The notes: a model not told the origin generated them from the sequence alone. Positions 1-9,279 are shown, numbered from the stretch's first letter. The stretch: DNA of 11,638 bases from Bacteroidales bacterium (GCA_017615445.1 JAGAAD010000049.1:1-11638), one strand, 5' to 3'. A program made the numbers and translations.

Positions 1-875
<875 letters not shown>

Positions 876-2258
876 TTAAGCAGCTTTTGCCACGTTTTCA
901 AGAACGAGTTTGCCGCCTTCCACAGGCTGGTAATCAGCATTCTGGACTGCGCCCTCGAATTCGAACTTAAGGGTGCCGGCATTGTCGGTAACCTTGATTG
1001 TCGCATCGGCCGGGATGAAGTAGACAGCGCCGTCGAAGAGATAGAAGCTTCCGCCGTAGAAGTTATAAGCTGCGAAGCCCCAGCCATTACCGGCGGTGAG
1101 GTTCTCGTGAGGATAGGACTTCACGGTGTACTCTCCGGTGAAATCGGTGGTGCCTTCGGTGACGACGAGGTCGAACTCGGCGACATAATTAGTTCCTTCC
1201 ATAACCAAGAACCTGAAGAGTTGGACGCCGCTGAGCGGGGTGCCCTGATCGTCTGCAGTGTTCTCAGAAGTCTTATCCTCGACGGTGTAGGTCAGGCCGG
1301 AAGCGATCTCCACGACGGGAGCTTCTCCTGCGCTCTCGGGCTGGGTAAGAGCCTCGATAGCGCCTTCGAACACAAACTCGGTGGGATATTCCTTACCCCA
1401 GGAGATCTGCCAGCCGCCTTCGATCTGCCTGACGACCACTATGCCGTCCAGAATCTTGTGGTCTGCTGTGGCTGCGCCGTCCTTGACGTTCCACCAGCAG
1501 GTTCCCCAGTTCTCCACATGATAGATAGTTCCCCAGTACTCGACATCGGTGTCGTAGCCGATTCCGAACTGGCCGGCTTCGAGAACGCCGCCCACTTCGT
1601 TGGCGTGGTAGATACCCTCATGGAGATACCTGTCCTCGCTGAAGATGTCCAGTGCGAGATAGCCGCCTTCGCCGGTCCAAACCTGCTGCCAGCCGGTGCT
1701 CTCGTCCTGCTTCACGCCGATACCAGCGGTTCCGAGGCTCATGGACAGAGTGAAAGCAGCTTCGCCGGACTGATTTGCCTGGGCGCTGAGAAGGGTGTTG
1801 AGGACCTTCTTAGGAGCCGGATCTGCAGGCCAGTCGATGTCGCCGCTCCAGCTGAGTGCTACCTCAGCGCCGTCTGCGGTGAGAGTGAAGTTGAAGGTGT
1901 ACTTCTTGCCGCTCTTGGTGACCTGAACGGTACCTGCGGAGACAGCCTTGCTGTCCAGAAGGGTCTTCTCGAGAACTGCATCGCCGGCTTTAGCGGAAGC
2001 CTCTGCGACGAGTTTGTACTTACCGGCGCCAAGTTCGGCGTCGAAACCGATGAGCTGGGTGGCGAGTGCCACACCTTCTCCGGAGAACGAGAGGTCGAAG
2101 ACCCTCTTGTCCACGTTCCAGGTGGAAGCGTTGCTGACGAGAGTGGTCAGTTCTTTAGCTTTTCCGTCGTCCTTACCAGGATCGTCCGGATTGTCGGGTG
2201 TGCATGCAACCGCTGCGAATGCGAGCGCTGCAGTGAGAAGTAAAACTAACTTTTTCAT
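876..2258 (-). CDS. Putative surface lipoprotein with three divergent beta-rich repeats, function unknown
   Basis: A 460-residue protein that I do not recognise as a named family. Residues 1-18 are a lipoprotein signal peptide with lipobox AVAC, acylated at Cys19. The mature N-terminus (TPDNPDDPGKDDGK) is acidic, which fits the Bacteroidetes lipoprotein export signal for surface display. The rest appears to be three divergent repeats at about 37-143, 150-304 and 318-460. Each has a G-x-Y turn (GAGKYKL, HEGIYHA, FTGEYTV). Next comes a strand pair (GTVQVTKSGKKYTFNF, GIVVVRQIEGGWQISW, ATIKVTDNAGTLKFEF), and a closing hydrophobic-Gly strand (LSWSGDIDW, FVFEGAIEA, FEFEGAVQN). Repeats 2 and 3 are rich in Trp and Tyr, as in glycan-binding faces. 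Its position after SusCD and DUF3823, where SusE/SusF-like surface glycan-binding proteins usually sit, supports a binding role by inference. The gap to the gene before it is 27 bp, A/T-rich and without a Shine-Dalgarno sequence. Confidence 0.85.
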   Translation of the reverse strand: MKKLVLLLTAALAFAAVACTPDNPDDPGKDDGKAKELTTLVSNASTWNVDKRVFDLSFSGEGVALATQLIGFDAELGAGKYKLVAEASAKAGDAVLEKTLLDSKAVSAGTVQVTKSGKKYTFNFTLTADGAEVALSWSGDIDWPADPAPKKVLNTLLSAQANQSGEAAFTLSMSLGTAGIGVKQDESTGWQQVWTGEGGYLALDIFSEDRYLHEGIYHANEVGGVLEAGQFGIGYDTDVEYWGTIYHVENWGTCWWNVKDGAATADHKILDGIVVVRQIEGGWQISWGKEYPTEFVFEGAIEALTQPESAGEAPVVEIASGLTYTVEDKTSENTADDQGTPLSGVQLFRFLVMEGTNYVAEFDLVVTEGTTDFTGEYTVKSYPHENLTAGNGWGFAAYNFYGGSFYLFDGAVYFIPADATIKVTDNAGTLKFEFEGAVQNADYQPVEGGKLVLENVAKAA

Positions 2259-2285
2259 AATGTGTTTTTATTAATGTGATTGATA

Positions 2286-3137
2286 TTAGATTTCATCCCA
2301 TGTAACCTCTTCGATATCCTCGAAGTCGGCGGAGATTCTGTAGATAGGTGAGAAATTGTACAGGTTATTGGTGTTGTAACCGTTGCCGTTTGCCATCGCT
2401 CCCACGCGCAGGTAGCGCTCCCTGTTGTAGCGGAACAGGTCTGCGTTGCTGGCGTTTTTCATGTCGATCTCAAGAGTGATGGTGCTGCCGGCGCTGACAT
2501 TCTTTTTCTTCGCGCCGGCGTCATTCTTGGCCAGGTTCTGGTAGTTGGCTCCCACAAACATCTGGGTGTTCGCGCAGAATGCCACATTGGCGACCTTGTT
2601 GGCCTTTGTGGGATCCGTAAGTTCCACCTTGAATTTCACGACCAGCTTGGAGAGCTCGCCGAATGCGTCCTTCTTGGTGCTGAATTCTGGATCTACGATA
2701 CGGCAGTAGGGAAGAAGTTCCAGGTCCATTTTGTTGGCGCCCTCCTTCACTGTGAAGCTGCTGTCCGCAGGCTCGTAGCAAGGGAGCTTTTTGCAGGTGA
2801 ATTTGTAGTTACCCGCGAAGACCAGGTTGTTCCTGTACTGGCCGTCGTAGCGGACCAGCCAGTCCTGGCCGGGATCTGCGCCTGCCCATCCCTGCTCCAT
2901 GACCACCAGAGCGCCTGCCTCCACTGAGGTGTAGGAACTCCAGGTGGACCAGTCGAAGCCCACGTTCGCGGCCGCTTCGATACCGATCTGATCTCCAGTC
3001 TCGGCATCGAGGAGACGTCCGCTTATCTGGGCGTTCGGGCCGTCGAAGTTGTCCAGCTGGAACATATCGCATGCGGACACACTGACTGCTGCGATAACGA
3101 CTGCTATAATAAAGTAAAGTATTCTTTTCATATCCAT
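2286..3137 (-). CDS. DUF3823-type PUL lipoprotein (SusE-position protein)
   Basis: A 283-residue lipoprotein. The signal peptide ends SVSAC, with lipidated Cys23. The early mature region DNFDGPNAQISGRLLDAETG (29-48) and the later DGQYRNNLVFAGNYKF (98-113) match the pattern I associate with DUF3823 proteins. These are SusCD-linked outer-membrane lipoproteins with an N-terminal beta-sandwich and a second C-terminal domain. The second domain would run from about 148 (VDPEF) to the end. Where relatives often have a Gly-Pro-Phe stretch, this protein has KKLPCYEP (116-123), and four cysteines occur after the lipid cysteine (115, 120, 145, 188). An aromatic patch, DWSTW (62-66), could contribute to ligand contact. 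The biochemical role is unknown; accessory glycan binding next to the SusCD complex is the usual inference. Two starts are possible: Met1 at 3137, 6 bp after the susD-like stop, or Met3 at 3131, whose MKRILYF resembles its neighbours' N-termini. Family assignment is from recalled motifs, not a search. Confidence 0.85.
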   Translation of the reverse strand: MDMKRILYFIIAVVIAAVSVSACDMFQLDNFDGPNAQISGRLLDAETGDQIGIEAAANVGFDWSTWSSYTSVEAGALVVMEQGWAGADPGQDWLVRYDGQYRNNLVFAGNYKFTCKKLPCYEPADSSFTVKEGANKMDLELLPYCRIVDPEFSTKKDAFGELSKLVVKFKVELTDPTKANKVANVAFCANTQMFVGANYQNLAKNDAGAKKKNVSAGSTITLEIDMKNASNADLFRYNRERYLRVGAMANGNGYNTNNLYNFSPIYRISADFEDIEEVTWDEI

Positions 3138-3143
3138 CGTCGA

Positions 3144-5090
3144 TTATTTGTTGTTCTCGTCGATTCTGTTGTTCACGGGATCGGGAATTCCGCCATAGTA
3201 GCTCTCGCTAGTGAAGCGGAGGGTTCCGGAATAACCGTTGAAGTGAGAAGTGGAGCTGTAGGGGAGAGCGCGGAGGAAGATGTACTTGGCATCGGTTCCG
3301 GTCAGATCCACAAGGGGAATGAGGGTGAGCTTGTTGCCTATGCTGCCTTCTTCTTCGGTCGGAGTGTTGTCCGGGTTGTAGAAGGCGCGGCGGCGCCAGA
3401 GCACATCGCTCCACTTGTTCTCAAGGGCGAATTCCACCTTCCACTCGTGCAGCACATTGCTGACGGTCAGAGGAATGTTGTCCGTGAAACCGGCCCTGTG
3501 ACGGATGTCGTTCAGGTACTGGGCTGCGAGGGTGGCATCTCCGAGACCGCTTTCGGCCACAGCTTCGGCGTAGGTCAGGAGGACCTCGGCGTAGCGCAGA
3601 TCATACCAGGGACTCTGGGTGTTCGCGTTGTTGGCCTTCTGGTCCAGGTACTTGCGCGGGAAGAAGCAGTAGAACGAACGGTTGTTCGAGTTCACGTCCG
3701 TCTTCAGGCGGTAGAACGCCGAGTTGTCCTCGACTGCGCCGCCGTAGGGGAAGTAAATCTTGTCTCCGAGTTTCAGAGTGTCGTTCTTGGTGGGATAGAC
3801 GTAGACCTTGCCGTCCGTGTCCACATAGCCGCCCTGGGCGTAGATGGTGGTTCCGCGGAAGGTGGCGCCAGGGTAGATTACCCAAGCCTGGAAACGTGCG
3901 TCTTTCAAGGTGAAAGGATCGGTGACGTTGTCGTACTTCTTGTAATTGGCGACCATCGAAGCCTTCATCTCGGCCTCCACGTCCTTGAAGTAGTCGTCCT
4001 CGCTGCCGCTGACGAGAGTCTGGATCTTACGGCCTGCAGCCTTGCGGCTGGTGGCATTGTCGTAGTAGTCATACTCGTCTGCGAGGTTGAGGGTGAGGGT
4101 GTAGGAAGCTGCGCCCGAGCCGGTGTAACCGGTGGTCACCTGGTTGGGACCCCATGCATTGCAGCCGTTTCCGCCCTCTGCGCTTCCGCTCTTGAACGAA
4201 CGGCCGAGCAGACCCTCGCTCTTCTTGTAGTTCTGGAAGAGTTCGGTGAGGTTGTCGATGGCGGCGCTGATGGAAGCGGGAGCGGGCTCATAGAGAGCGT
4301 ACTTGCCGGAGTTGATCACATCTGCGGCCGCATCGATTGCGAGCTGATAGTAGTCGTTTGCATAGGAAGTCTCCATATAGGTGAGCTTCTTAATGACTGC
4401 ATTGTAAGAGGCGTCGATCGGAGCACGGTCCCAGTACTTGCTCTCCGAAGCTGCCCAGAGGGCTGCGCGGGCTTTCATGCCCAGAGCGGTGTACTTGTTC
4501 ACGCGCATTTCCTGTGCCTGGCTGTCCGGAAGGAGGTCGGCGGCCTGCTGGAACTGATCGATAACCCAGTCCCAGGACTCTTTTTCAGTCTTGCGATCGT
4601 AGTAAAGACCTTTGTTGTCCTTTCCGTCGTACTGGTCGTCCAGAGTCTTCTCCACGATGGGAATTCCGCCGTAGTTGCGGACCTGGCCGAAGTAGCAGTA
4701 GGCGCGGATGAACAGACCCTCACCGCGATAGTGCTTCTTGGTGACGTCGTTGATGATGCCTTTCTGCTCGGCGCTTTCGAGGGCCTCGAGGAACTTGTTG
4801 ATGTCGCGGATGGCGGTGTAGTTCCAGAAGCCGGCGGTGGAAGCGTAGTATGACGGGGTGCTGCGTGCACCGTTGGCAAACAACTGACCCTGATCACCTG
4901 TGGAGAAGGCGTTGATTGGCATGTAGCCGTAGAGGCTGGCAAGCATGGATATAAGACCGTTTTCGGTAGCGGCCATGTTCTCGCCGGAGACTTTGCTCAA
5001 ATCACCTTCCATATCGTCGAAGAATTTGTCGCAGGACACGAGTCCGAGGCAAAGACCGACAAGAGCGATATATTTGAATATTCTTTTCAT
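3144..5090 (-). CDS. SusD/RagB-family nutrient-binding outer-membrane lipoprotein
   Basis: A 648-residue protein, at the long end for SusD homologues. The signal peptide ends LVSC with lipidated Cys20, followed by the characteristic DKFFDDMEGD. The N-terminal half is helical, with a TPR-like region that includes an early RGEGLFIRAYCYFGQVRNYG stretch and a NKYTALGMKARAALWA helix, both classic for the SusD N-terminal domain. The C-terminal half includes PWYDLRYAEVLLTYAEAVAE and YLNDIRHRAGF, the diagnostic SusD/RagB C-terminal segment, followed by the usual VEFALENKWSDVLWRRRAF. SusD proteins sit as a lid over the SusC barrel on the cell surface and deliver glycans to it. The start lies 11 bp downstream of the susC-like stop, so the two are almost certainly co-transcribed and form one complex. 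Substrate specificity cannot be read from the sequence. No frameshift or missing segment is seen. Confidence 0.97.
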   Translation of the reverse strand: MKRIFKYIALVGLCLGLVSCDKFFDDMEGDLSKVSGENMAATENGLISMLASLYGYMPINAFSTGDQGQLFANGARSTPSYYASTAGFWNYTAIRDINKFLEALESAEQKGIINDVTKKHYRGEGLFIRAYCYFGQVRNYGGIPIVEKTLDDQYDGKDNKGLYYDRKTEKESWDWVIDQFQQAADLLPDSQAQEMRVNKYTALGMKARAALWAASESKYWDRAPIDASYNAVIKKLTYMETSYANDYYQLAIDAAADVINSGKYALYEPAPASISAAIDNLTELFQNYKKSEGLLGRSFKSGSAEGGNGCNAWGPNQVTTGYTGSGAASYTLTLNLADEYDYYDNATSRKAAGRKIQTLVSGSEDDYFKDVEAEMKASMVANYKKYDNVTDPFTLKDARFQAWVIYPGATFRGTTIYAQGGYVDTDGKVYVYPTKNDTLKLGDKIYFPYGGAVEDNSAFYRLKTDVNSNNRSFYCFFPRKYLDQKANNANTQSPWYDLRYAEVLLTYAEAVAESGLGDATLAAQYLNDIRHRAGFTDNIPLTVSNVLHEWKVEFALENKWSDVLWRRRAFYNPDNTPTEEEGSIGNKLTLIPLVDLTGTDAKYIFLRALPYSSTSHFNGYSGTLRFTSESYYGGIPDPVNNRIDENNK

Positions 5091-5101
5091 TGCTTTCAGG
5101 A

Positions 5102-8100
5102 TTAGAAGTTGAGGTTGAAGCCGAAGTTGAAAGTGCGGCTGAGCTGATAGTAACCGCCGGCAGACCAGCTGGAGTCTGTGGATTCAGGATCCACATACTT
5201 CAGGAGAGGATTGCAGATGGTGAGGAGGTTGCCTCCGTTGAAGAACACGCGTGCGCTCTTGATTCCGGCCTTGCGCAGGAACTCGGGGCTGACGCGATAA
5301 CCGATCTCCACGGTCTTGAGTCGAAGATACGAAGCATCCACATACTTGTAGGGCTGATTCTCCATGTACATGCCGTTCACGGCAGGGAAGCTGCCGGACT
5401 GGGCGGTGCGGGCGAGGGCGGGCCAGTAGCCGGCCACCCATTCGGTCTCAGGATCCCAAGGGTCGGCGCCGTAGGTGCGGACATGGTAGGAATCCGTGTA
5501 CTGGCTGGGCAGGTAGTTCAGCTTACCGAAGCTGGCGTAACCTGCGGCCATGTAGGTCTTGTGGCGCAGAGCGGAACCGTTGAAGACGAGGCTGAAGTCC
5601 AGACTCTTCCAGTTTCCGCTGAAGCTCATACCGTACTGGAGCGGAGGATTGGTGGTCGCGCCCCAGGTGTAGATGACGTCCTCCATATCGATGTAACCGT
5701 TTCCGTTGCGGTCCAGGATGTGGTACTGTCCGGGAACGATAGTGCGGTTTCCGCTGCCGGTGGCGCTGGCGTCGTAGAGGACCTGGCTGCGGGAGACGTC
5801 GTTCAGGCTTGTGAACTGACCGCCTGACCATCCGTAGTAAGATCCGCCGAAGTAGCCCTGCCAGCGGCCCACATAGGCGCTCTTCCAGTAGTTCATCGAG
5901 GATGTGTACTTCTTGGTGGCCTCGCTTTCAATATAGGTGTAGCGCCCGCGTGTGTAGGTGACGTTACCCTGGATGCGATAGTAGAAGTCGCCGATGTGGT
6001 TGCGGTGGTAGAGCGAAAGCTCCAGACCCTGAGTCTCATATTTGTTGAGGTTCTCGGAAGGGAGGGTCACTGCATAGAACTGAGGGAGGGAGACGTCGCG
6101 TGTGCCGGCGATGCCGTCCACATCACGCTCGAACCAGTCGAAGGTGCCTCCGAACTTGCCCTGCCAGAGCTCCCAGTCCACACCGAAGTCCATCATGCGG
6201 ACCTTTGCCCAGGTGAGGATCGAGTTCTCCACGGTGTGGCTCACATAACCGGTGGTGGTGTTGCCCTCGGCGAAGATCCAGGAACCGCTCTTGCTGTAGC
6301 CTCCGACATAGTCGTAGGGAGAACCCTGGGTCATTCCGGTGTAACCGTCGGACCAGCGGAACTTGAGGTTGTTGAAATGAGGGAAGAGATTCTTGAAGAA
6401 CTTCTCTTCTGAGATGCGCCATCCCATCGAGTAGGACGGGAAGAAGCCCCAGCGGTGGCCGGGAGCGAACTGATAGTTTCCGTCGTAGCGGCCCATCACC
6501 TCGAAGAGGTACTTGCCTGCGTAGTTGTAGTTCACGCGGCCGATGTAACCTGCGGAACGGGTATTCGAACGGGAACCGTCATTTCCGGCGCGGGTCTTAA
6601 GACCAGAACCGATGGTGTCGTGGGTGTAGAGATATTCATCCTCGTTCGGACCGTAGTAACGGTCTGCATTGACGTAGGCCGTGAGGTAGTCCGTGAGTTC
6701 CACACCGAACATTGCGGAAATGTTGTGGTTGCCGAAGCGGTTGTCGTAGAGAGCCTGTGCGCGTCCGTAGAGGCGGGTGTTGTCCGCCCAATACTCGGAA
6801 TACTGAGTCTCGCCGCGGGAAACTGCGCCGGGGATCAGGGTGTCAGTCTCGTAGTCGTAGAGGTTGTACATCTTGATCAGGGTGCGGGTCTTGTTGCGGT
6901 CGAAGTCGTAGGCTCCCATCGCTGAGAAGCGCAGACCCCTGAGGAACGGAGCGACATAGGTCAGCTCGAGGTTGTTGTTGAAGCTCTTGCTGTCCTGCTG
7001 GGTGTAGCCGGAAAGCTCGCCGTCGATGATTGCCAGCGGGTTGCAGTGCTCTTCCACATCGGAATAGTGGCCTTCGTTGCCCTTGGGGTGGACGCCCACC
7101 ATCGGGTTGGACTGATAGATGTAGTAAAGCAGGTTCCAGTCCATGTCCATGTTACCGGGCGAGAGAGTGGTGCTCTGGCGGAAGGTGGTGTTGTAGCGGA
7201 CGGTGAGGTCCGGGGTGATCTTCACGGAGATGTTGCCGGTGAAGCTGTAGCGGTCGTAGCCGTAGTTGTCAGCCTTGATGATAGGGTTGTCGTTCGCGTA
7301 GTTGGCGCTGAAGTAGTAGTTGATGGCTTCCGTGCCTCCGTTGAGCGACATCGTGTAAGACTGGTTCACCGCGAACTTCTTGTAGGTCTCGCCATACCAG
7401 TCCGTGTAGGTGTAGGCGGGATCGCCCTTCTCATAGGCGGCGATGACGTCGTCCGAGAAGCGGTGGTCCATCCTGGACACGTCGGACATTGCGTTTTCCC
7501 ACTTCATGAACGAAGTCCAGCTCTCCACGTCGCGGGGGACGATGGGCTGGGTGAGGGTGAGCATGGAGGAGAAGTTCACCGTGGGCTTCTTGATCTGGCC
7601 CCTCTTGGTGGTGATGAGGATCACACCGTTCTGGGCGCCGATACCGTAGATGGTCGCGGATGCGTCTTTCAGCACGGACACGCTCTCGATGTCGTCCGGG
7701 TTGAGTTCGTTCAGCACGGACATATCCGTGTAAGCCTCGAGTGCGGTGGGATCCGTGTTGTAGGTGGTGGATTTACGCACCTTGGTGGCGCTCCTCACCA
7801 CACCGTCCACGACGATGATAGGAGTACCGAATCCACGGATGTTGATGGTGTTGTCGAACACGCCTGGCTTACCGGTGTTTTGGTTGATCATAAGGCCGGG
7901 AATCTTACCCTGAAGGGCCGTGACACCGTCGATATTCTTGGTGTTGGCGATATCCTCCGAGTGGATCTGGGTGATAGCGCCGGTCAGGGACTCCTTCTTC
8001 TGCACGCCGTAGCCGACGACCACGGTTTCTTCGAGGAGAACGGAGTCTTCCTTCAGCACCACGTTCATCTTGGCAGCGGCCTTGAGGCTGATGGTCTCAT

Positions 8101-8347
8101 AGCCGATGGAGATGAAGTCGAGAGTGCTGCCTTCGGGGACCGTGATCTTGAAGTTACCGTCCAGATCAGTCATGGTGCCGGTCTGTGTGCCCTGAATCAT
8201 CACGGCCACACCGATGAGCGGCTCCTTCTGCTGGTCGGTGACTTTACCGGTCACTTCGATGCTTTTCTGCGCGAACAAGGCCGAGGTGCCGAGGATGAGC
8301 CCCGCCAGAACGGTCATTGCACGCATTAGAAAGTTGCTTTTTCTCAT
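5102..8347 (-). CDS. SusC/RagA-family TonB-dependent outer-membrane transporter
   Basis: A full-length 1081-residue transporter. Residues 1-26 are a signal peptide ending ALFA|Q. Residues about 29-100 form the carboxypeptidase-regulatory-like domain typical of SusC proteins (GKVTDQQKEPLIGVAVMIQG, DLDGNFKITVPEGSTLDFISIGY). The TonB box and signature follow at 106-114 (EETVVVGYG). The plug domain, about 115-250, contains LQGKIPGLMINQNTGKPG, INIRGFGTPIIVVDGV and SVSVLKDASATIYGIGAQNG. The remainder is the beta-barrel. A Ca-binding-loop-like DRNGNGYIDMED (879-890), common in SusC homologues, is followed by the conserved TTNPPLQYGMSFSG. The C-terminus ends FNFGFNLNF with terminal Phe, as expected for BAM-dependent insertion. 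It imports glycans across the outer membrane using energy from TonB. The start at 8347 is 30 bp after the upstream esterase stop. Met8 and Met11 are less likely because the basic MRKSNF segment belongs to the signal peptide. Confidence 0.98.
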   Translation of the reverse strand: MRKSNFLMRAMTVLAGLILGTSALFAQKSIEVTGKVTDQQKEPLIGVAVMIQGTQTGTMTDLDGNFKITVPEGSTLDFISIGYETISLKAAAKMNVVLKEDSVLLEETVVVGYGVQKKESLTGAITQIHSEDIANTKNIDGVTALQGKIPGLMINQNTGKPGVFDNTINIRGFGTPIIVVDGVVRSATKVRKSTTYNTDPTALEAYTDMSVLNELNPDDIESVSVLKDASATIYGIGAQNGVILITTKRGQIKKPTVNFSSMLTLTQPIVPRDVESWTSFMKWENAMSDVSRMDHRFSDDVIAAYEKGDPAYTYTDWYGETYKKFAVNQSYTMSLNGGTEAINYYFSANYANDNPIIKADNYGYDRYSFTGNISVKITPDLTVRYNTTFRQSTTLSPGNMDMDWNLLYYIYQSNPMVGVHPKGNEGHYSDVEEHCNPLAIIDGELSGYTQQDSKSFNNNLELTYVAPFLRGLRFSAMGAYDFDRNKTRTLIKMYNLYDYETDTLIPGAVSRGETQYSEYWADNTRLYGRAQALYDNRFGNHNISAMFGVELTDYLTAYVNADRYYGPNEDEYLYTHDTIGSGLKTRAGNDGSRSNTRSAGYIGRVNYNYAGKYLFEVMGRYDGNYQFAPGHRWGFFPSYSMGWRISEEKFFKNLFPHFNNLKFRWSDGYTGMTQGSPYDYVGGYSKSGSWIFAEGNTTTGYVSHTVENSILTWAKVRMMDFGVDWELWQGKFGGTFDWFERDVDGIAGTRDVSLPQFYAVTLPSENLNKYETQGLELSLYHRNHIGDFYYRIQGNVTYTRGRYTYIESEATKKYTSSMNYWKSAYVGRWQGYFGGSYYGWSGGQFTSLNDVSRSQVLYDASATGSGNRTIVPGQYHILDRNGNGYIDMEDVIYTWGATTNPPLQYGMSFSGNWKSLDFSLVFNGSALRHKTYMAAGYASFGKLNYLPSQYTDSYHVRTYGADPWDPETEWVAGYWPALARTAQSGSFPAVNGMYMENQPYKYVDASYLRLKTVEIGYRVSPEFLRKAGIKSARVFFNGGNLLTICNPLLKYVDPESTDSSWSAGGYYQLSRTFNFGFNLNF

Positions 8348-8377
8348 TGTGGTTAATACTAGTTAGTGAATATAAAG

Positions 8378-9184
8378 TTAAAAAGAATTTCCGACTGCTT
8401 TGAGGGTCTTCGGAAGGCACTCCTGCCAGAATTTCCAGTCGTGCGTGCCGGCGCGCTCGATCCAGTGGCAGGTGACGCCTCTGGCAATCAGCGCATTGTA
8501 GAGGGCTTTCGCCTCTGAATTGTTGACTGTCATGTCCTGAAGGCCGACCTCGATAGTGAATTCCGGAATCTTGGAGGAGTCCTTGCCGTTCAGGAGCGAA
8601 GACATCCACGACTGCGCCGCAGGGCTCATGGCGTAGGCATAAGTGAATTTGTGCGGATAGCTGAGGGCATGGTAGAGAGTGCCGTAGCCGCCCATCGAAA
8701 GGCCGGCGATGGCGCGCTTGCCGTTGCATTTGTAGTCCGCTTCCACCTTCGGCATGAGTTCATTCTCGAAATAGGTCTCGTAGTCGCCCTGATAGAAGCT
8801 GCTAAGGCCGTTGGGCATCACTATCACCATCGCGACTCCGCCTTCTTTCTGGTATGTATTCGCAATCGAAGCGGCATTGCCCTTGTCCAGCCAGCAGCGG
8901 TCCAGGCGGCTCTGGTCGCCGTATTCGTAGCCGTGAAGCAGGTAGAGGAAAGGATACTCCTGGTTCTCGTCGTATTCGCGGGGCAGCCAGACGGAATAGG
9001 TCATGTTCTGGCCCATCTTGGCGCTGTACATGCTCAGCTCCACGACCTTTCCCTCGGCCTCTTTCTCCTTGGCGGCTTCCTCGGCGCGTTCGTCGTCGAT
9101 CTTGCCCCACGGGTCGTTGTCCTGAGTCGTGCCGTTGCAGGAAACAGCGGCGATCAAAGCGAAAAAGAGTAGAATGCGTTTCAT
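8378..9184 (-). CDS. Esterase D/CE1-family lipoprotein esterase (feruloyl- or acetyl-esterase-like)
   Basis: A complete 268-residue alpha/beta-hydrolase and the first gene of the operon. The signal peptide ends AAVSC with lipidated Cys16. A charged, probably disordered tether follows (about 17-46, including DDERAEEAAKEKEAEGK). The catalytic domain starts near residue 47. PFLYLLHGYEYG (78-89) supplies the oxyanion region, and AIAGLSMGGYG (158-168) carries the nucleophile Ser163. The best acid candidate is Asp217 in EVGLQDMTV, and the histidine is His248 in AGTHDW. The complete triad supports an active enzyme. This family covers feruloyl esterases, acetyl-xylan esterases and S-formylglutathione hydrolases. 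The lipid anchor and PUL context favour a polysaccharide deacylase, with the leaving group unknown. Unlike the second esterase of this operon it lacks the E-set module and is a lipoprotein, so it likely acts at the outer membrane, possibly on the cell surface. Its ATG at 9184-9182 faces the divergent HTCS gene and has no Shine-Dalgarno sequence. Confidence 0.92.
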   Translation of the reverse strand: MKRILLFFALIAAVSCNGTTQDNDPWGKIDDERAEEAAKEKEAEGKVVELSMYSAKMGQNMTYSVWLPREYDENQEYPFLYLLHGYEYGDQSRLDRCWLDKGNAASIANTYQKEGGVAMVIVMPNGLSSFYQGDYETYFENELMPKVEADYKCNGKRAIAGLSMGGYGTLYHALSYPHKFTYAYAMSPAAQSWMSSLLNGKDSSKIPEFTIEVGLQDMTVNNSEAKALYNALIARGVTCHWIERAGTHDWKFWQECLPKTLKAVGNSF

Positions 9185-9212
9185 TGGTCGTTAGTTAGTA
9201 ATGCAAAGGTCG

Positions 9213-9220
9213 CAAATGTT
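9213..9220 (-). promoter_or_regulatory. Candidate -7 box for the PUL operon
   Basis: On the minus strand this reads AACATTTG, one mismatch from the Bacteroidetes -7 consensus TAnnTTTG. It ends 28 bp before the esterase start codon, which would leave a leader of about 20-25 nt. No TTTG -33 element sits at the usual 19-21 bp spacing; the nearest good one (9246-9249) is about 25 bp away. PUL promoters that depend on an activator often have poor -33 elements, so this is possible but weakly supported. Confidence 0.3.
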
Positions 9221-9257
9221 TTCCGGCAAAACTTTTCCGCATTATCAAAGACTTTCA

Positions 9258-9267
9258 CGTACGTACG
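9258..9267. repeat. Perfect 10-bp palindrome CGTACGTACG
   Basis: This is a self-complementary sequence with no loop, located mid-way in the divergent intergenic region and overlapping the first TTCACGTACGT repeat. It could be half of a dimeric regulator site. At this length chance occurrence is possible. Confidence 0.4.
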
Positions 9268-9268
9268 G

Positions 9269-9279
9269 GCGGGTCCCGC
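9269..9279. repeat. 11-bp palindrome GCGGG-T-CCCGC
   Basis: Two 5-bp complementary arms flank a single T, immediately after the CGTACGTACG palindrome. There is no downstream T-tract on either strand and a one-base loop cannot form a stable hairpin, so it is not a terminator. A protein-binding dyad is the more likely reading, with low confidence. Confidence 0.35.

Noticed and set aside
1107..2243. 378-codon plus-strand open frame opposite the three-repeat lipoprotein
   Set aside because: The minus frame has a signal peptide, lipobox and internal repeats and fits the operon; the plus frame has none of these.
3243..4853. 536-codon plus-strand open frame opposite the SusD-like gene
   Set aside because: Shadow of a clear SusD/RagB coding frame; its translation is Val/Gly/Glu-rich with no recognisable motif or signal.
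5713..5738. DRNGNGYIDMED calcium-loop-like motif in the SusC-like protein (residues 879-890) as a novel EF-hand
   Set aside because: This type of segment recurs at the same place in many SusC homologues and is not a special feature of this locus.
7046..8329. 427-codon plus-strand open frame opposite the SusC-like gene
   Set aside because: Shadow of the SusC plug and N-terminal domains; His/Val/Asp-rich composition typical of an antisense frame.
8373..8380. TAACTTTA on the minus strand as an internal -7 box for the susC-like gene
   Set aside because: One mismatch to TAnnTTTG, no -33 element seen, and the short 30-bp gap is fully compatible with operon read-through; too weak to list.
9269..9279. 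GC-rich dyad as an intrinsic terminator
   Set aside because: The loop would be one base, no T-tract follows on either strand, and it lies between two divergent gene starts where a terminator is not expected.
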